From assembly GCA_032433765.1 (NCBI GenBank), contig JAVIAB010000047.1, positions 17,921,511-17,985,510 of the forward strand: 64,000 nucleotides of DNA, written 5' to 3'. Of the stretch, positions 60,695 to 64,000 are shown piece after piece. Both the position numbers and the translations under genes were made by a program. The notes beneath the pieces are model-generated. The model saw only the letters and a program-made list of their open reading frames with translations. It was not told the DNA's origin and made no database searches. Source of the DNA: Megaustenia siamemsis. Its lineage: Eukaryota; Mollusca; Gastropoda; Stylommatophora; Ariophantidae. Each line of letters begins with the position of its first letter. Positions within the stretch are counted from its first letter, which is position 1.

Positions 60695-62900
60695 TAGTTG
60701 CGCACGTTAACCGTATACACTGTCATTGCCTCATAATAATTGAGAAGATAATGTTGACGTCAAGGATACTAATTTACCCATTTTGTAAAGACTTGATTTT
60801 CTGCAAATCCTTTGTTTGACAAAAGTGTTGTATCAGTTGATAGCAATCAATGACTCATAGCTCACTGTAAGTAACAGGATAGTGAACCAATGCTGAGCAA
60901 GATCCTGGATTAACTCAGCATTTGACATATGCTAAACAGTGAGACTAAAGTTGTAGTGATTAAAGAGTGCGGACAAACGCATTACTGTAACATGATTTCG
61001 GGCAGACCGTTAGATCTTTTGGCATGATTTTACAGAAAAATTGTAGATATCCCAAAAGATATAAGGAATATGATTTTTTTTTTTTTTATGATTACGAAAG
61101 CCTTTGACTTTTATTATCATTTTTCTTCTTATGAATTTTCTCAGCTTTGACATAGTCTCTGCATGAGATATCTAACACTTTAACAAAACAACTAATTTCG
61201 ATTTACTTTTCTTTCTTATTCTCTATTACGGGGCTTGCATGAAAGACAATTAACAATATTGAGATCACCAGCGTGTGCAATTAGCTAAACTTGATAAATT
61301 TGATTTGATTTGCAAATTTCCAGTAATTTTTAAAATTCTTGTCTGTGCTATAACAGCAAACTTCTGATGATCAGCTTCCCTGCTGCTGCGGAGTTCTTTA
61401 TAAAGTGTTTCCTATTTCGAGTTGTATATAGTCACATTATTAATTTATACTACAAGTTGTGTCGTTTGTACTGTACATATCTGTGAATATAACTTATATA
61501 AATACATACACAAGCACATACATATATATGTACACTATCTCGGCTTTCTGTATGTTTAGATGGAGATTTTGCTTTTCGTTATGTTTTTTTGAAACAGTCA
61601 ATTTGTTTGTTTGAATCCATTTGCACTGTTTGAAATGAGGATTGTGTCATCGGCGCCTCTGAGTCCTAGAACGTATATATATACAGTTGGTACACCGTTC
61701 TTCGAATTCGTTCCAGAAAGTTGTTCAAGCTCCGAATTGTTAGAAATTCAAATCACATTTCCCCAATTATATAAAGTGGAAAGTGAACTAACCATGTGGC
61801 CATATCCTAAACAACTCTCATTAAACCAAATAAAAATACTTACACAACATATCAACAAACATTTAAGTATAGATAACACAATTAAAAATCCTTAAAATTT
61901 AGCTAAGAGTGAAAAAAATATGAACATACGGCCCACAGATATTACATTTTACTAAATATTTACATAGTTAGATTTTATTTTAATTTTTAAAAAGTTCAAA
62001 AGAAAGATTAATGTAACCACAACTCCAGTATGTATAACTCACGAGCACATATCTACAGCGTGTTGTTTTATACTAGCTTTGCAAAGTCAACACACCGATC
62101 ACATTACCCATGGCCTTATAACAAACCAAGTCAGCACACCAATAACACCATGGAAGTGTCAGCAAACAACGTATTTACATTTTAAAAAAGTCAGCACGAG
62201 GAAAATGCGAGAGGAGAGAGAGAGAGAGAGATGAGAGATAGAGAGAGAAAGAGAAAAAAATTCACCCCAATGAACAATCGAGAGAAACAACCGCTTTCCT
62301 CCATTTTGAAAAACACATAACAACCAACACACTATTTAAATAGATTTGTAAATTCTACACACCACTTACACCTTTCAGCAAAGCCAGGTCGACCATTTAG
62401 ATTTCCGAAGTCAGTACACATCTGGCCTTACAGGTCATCAGCAGATTAAAAATCGGGGTCGGCGAGTCAGGTCGGGGTTAGCGATCAGAAAAATATTCGG
62501 GCCCAACCGTCGGAACAACCGCCGTTTCTGGCAGTTGTAGACTTTTATATTAGGAGAAATGGCTGTTTTATGGTGGTTGAGACATAGCAAATTCACATCT
62601 ACTATCAATAAGTGGACATTAGGTGGTCATCTAACACCCTGGACTAATTCTCTAACCCAGCAACCTACGTCAGCTTACTATAACTGTGAAGTCAGCTAAC
62701 AATACGGACACTACCCTGAATACTAGCCAGCTTCTGAAACCAAATTAATTCCGATATTTCTTTGTAATGAACGAGCTTAATTCGTATATAGCTCAACTCC
62801 TGGATCGTATGTTTCATGTCCATATCTAACTACTGAGCTCTCTTTGTGATATCATTTCGCTCAGGAATTCTTCATTCTTTTATTTAGATATCCCATATAT
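60695..62900. other. Long AT-rich stretch without recognised genes
   Basis: A 94-codon frame at 61611-61895 has no recognised domain. A (GA)n tract lies at 62213-62250. No transposon ends were identified in these 2.2 kb, the longest such stretch in the window. Confidence 0.45.
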
Positions 62901-62909
62901 TCTTAAAAT

Positions 62910-63362
62910 TGAAACAGAGTTCTTAAATGTTATGTAGAGCCAGTCTTTACATATGGATGTGAATCATGGACAATAGAATAACAATCAAAATAGTCACTAG
63001 AGGCTGTAGTAATGTGGTTTTACAGAAGAATGTTAAGAATACCATGGGCAGTTAAAATGAGTAATGAAAGCGTTCTTTGAAGGCAAAAGAGGCCAAAGGA
63101 AAAAGAGAGCTAATATCCAATATTAGGAAGACGCAATTATCTTTTTTTGCCGTGTTATGAGAAGAGAGCAGGTGGGATATATTATGACAACTGGGAAAAC
63201 TGAGGGACAAAGAGACACAGGGAAGGAAAGAATAAAGATACCAGACAGCTTAAGAGAATGGCTTGGCAGAAGGCCAACAACAGAAATGATAAATAATTGT
63301 GATCAAAAGTTGTGGAGATACATGATCACCTACACCAGCAGGCATGGTATTTGATGATGAGG
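62910..63362 (+). mobile_element. RTE-A LINE 3' end
   Basis: Reads 'RREQVGYIMTTGKTEGQRDT' and '[18 protein letters not shown]', ending 'ggcatggtatttgatgatga'. Confidence 0.78.
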
Positions 63363-63751
63363 ACGATATTCTTAACAATTTTTCTGCAAAATCGCATCCA
63401 TGTGGCCTCCAAGTAATTCTTGTTTGTTAGCCTAAATAAAACATAGAATGACCCCAATATTCTTCAACAAATATGCAATGTAGAAACACAATCTTTAATT
63501 CATTCAATCTACTATCGTTACAAAACAGCAATAGAATCAAAGTGAATTATTTAAAGAATATATGCCATATATGAAGTGAAATTGTTGTAAAATTGAAATT
63601 AAGACCCATTCCAAAATTAGTCAGTTCTGAACACAATAACCAGGTGATGCCACTGTGAAGTCAACCATTCTGAAAAAAAAAAAAATTAATAGTAATAATT
63701 ATAATTATAATCAATGAGAGATCATTAAGATTTACACATTTGCATATTCAT

Positions 63752-64000
63752 AATCATAAGCATCATGTGCCATACCGGTTAGCGTCGGCGATCGTTTCCA
63801 TCCACAATCGCCTATCTCCAGAGCATCGTTTCAGTTCTGTTGTTGACCGTTTTCCATGCCATGACACCAAGCTATGCAGTATTTTATCTCTTTGTCGTCC
63901 GCGATCTCTCTTTCCTTTTATTTTGCCGTTGAAACCACGTATTATAAATTTCCTCTTCTCATGATGTGCCCGAAAAAATATTGATTGTTTCTTTTTGATG
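63752..64000 (-). mobile_element. RTE-B LINE 3' end, cut by the window
   Basis: Begins 'agcatcatgtgccataccgg', the RTE-B terminus. The complement follows the family C-terminal segment ('FPCHDTKL' in the antisense frame) to the window edge. Confidence 0.75.

Overview
The window looks like invertebrate nuclear DNA, most likely from a mollusc and probably a gastropod. The evidence is a multi-exon immunoglobulin-superfamily gene with symmetric phase-1 exons of a kind I associate with gastropod surface and haemolymph proteins, a Polinton/Maverick, several tRNA-derived SINEs, RTE-like LINEs with (GAT)n tails, and very many micro- and minisatellites. The species is inference. No prokaryotic operons or rRNA genes are visible.

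Layout. 0-12.1 kb: SINE and LINE debris, then a complete-ended but decayed Polinton (1105-12028). It has a perfect 6-bp target duplication (TACGCG), terminal inverted repeats of about 1.4 kb that begin AG, an adenain-like protease, a broken capsid gene, a shattered protein-primed DNA polymerase and a frameshifted integrase. A 42-bp minisatellite of about 2.9 kb has grown inside the polymerase gene, and a 5'-truncated RTE-like LINE sits in the left inverted repeat. 12.1-20.6 kb: LINE and SINE fragments, a 38-bp satellite joined to LINE sequence, and a MEGF/scavenger-receptor-like (EGF plus galactose-binding-like) gene with two frameshifts. 20.9-28.1 kb: a long RNase H-bearing LINE (family H1, minus strand). 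It is interrupted by a second RTE-like LINE (7-bp target duplication) and by a satellite/LINE composite retroelement (13-bp target duplication). 28.6-33.4 kb: LINE fragments and a large GATA/GATG array. 33.56-56.45 kb: a seven-exon gene on the plus strand encoding a signal peptide, three Ig-like domains and a hydrophobic C-terminal tail, with introns full of LINE ends, SINEs and minisatellites. 56.7-64 kb: more RTE-like ends, a SINE, a second RNase H-bearing LINE family (H2) and a 61-bp minisatellite.

Names used here. RTE-A, RTE-B and RTE-C are three RTE-like LINE families told apart by their 3' ends and C-terminal sequence. H1 and H2 are two LINE families with RNase H domains. SINE-A and SINE-D are two tRNA-derived SINE families. 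These labels are mine. All transposon coding regions look dead or truncated. The only host genes I can support are the Ig gene and the MEGF-like (pseudo)gene. Family assignments come from recognising motifs by eye, not from a search.
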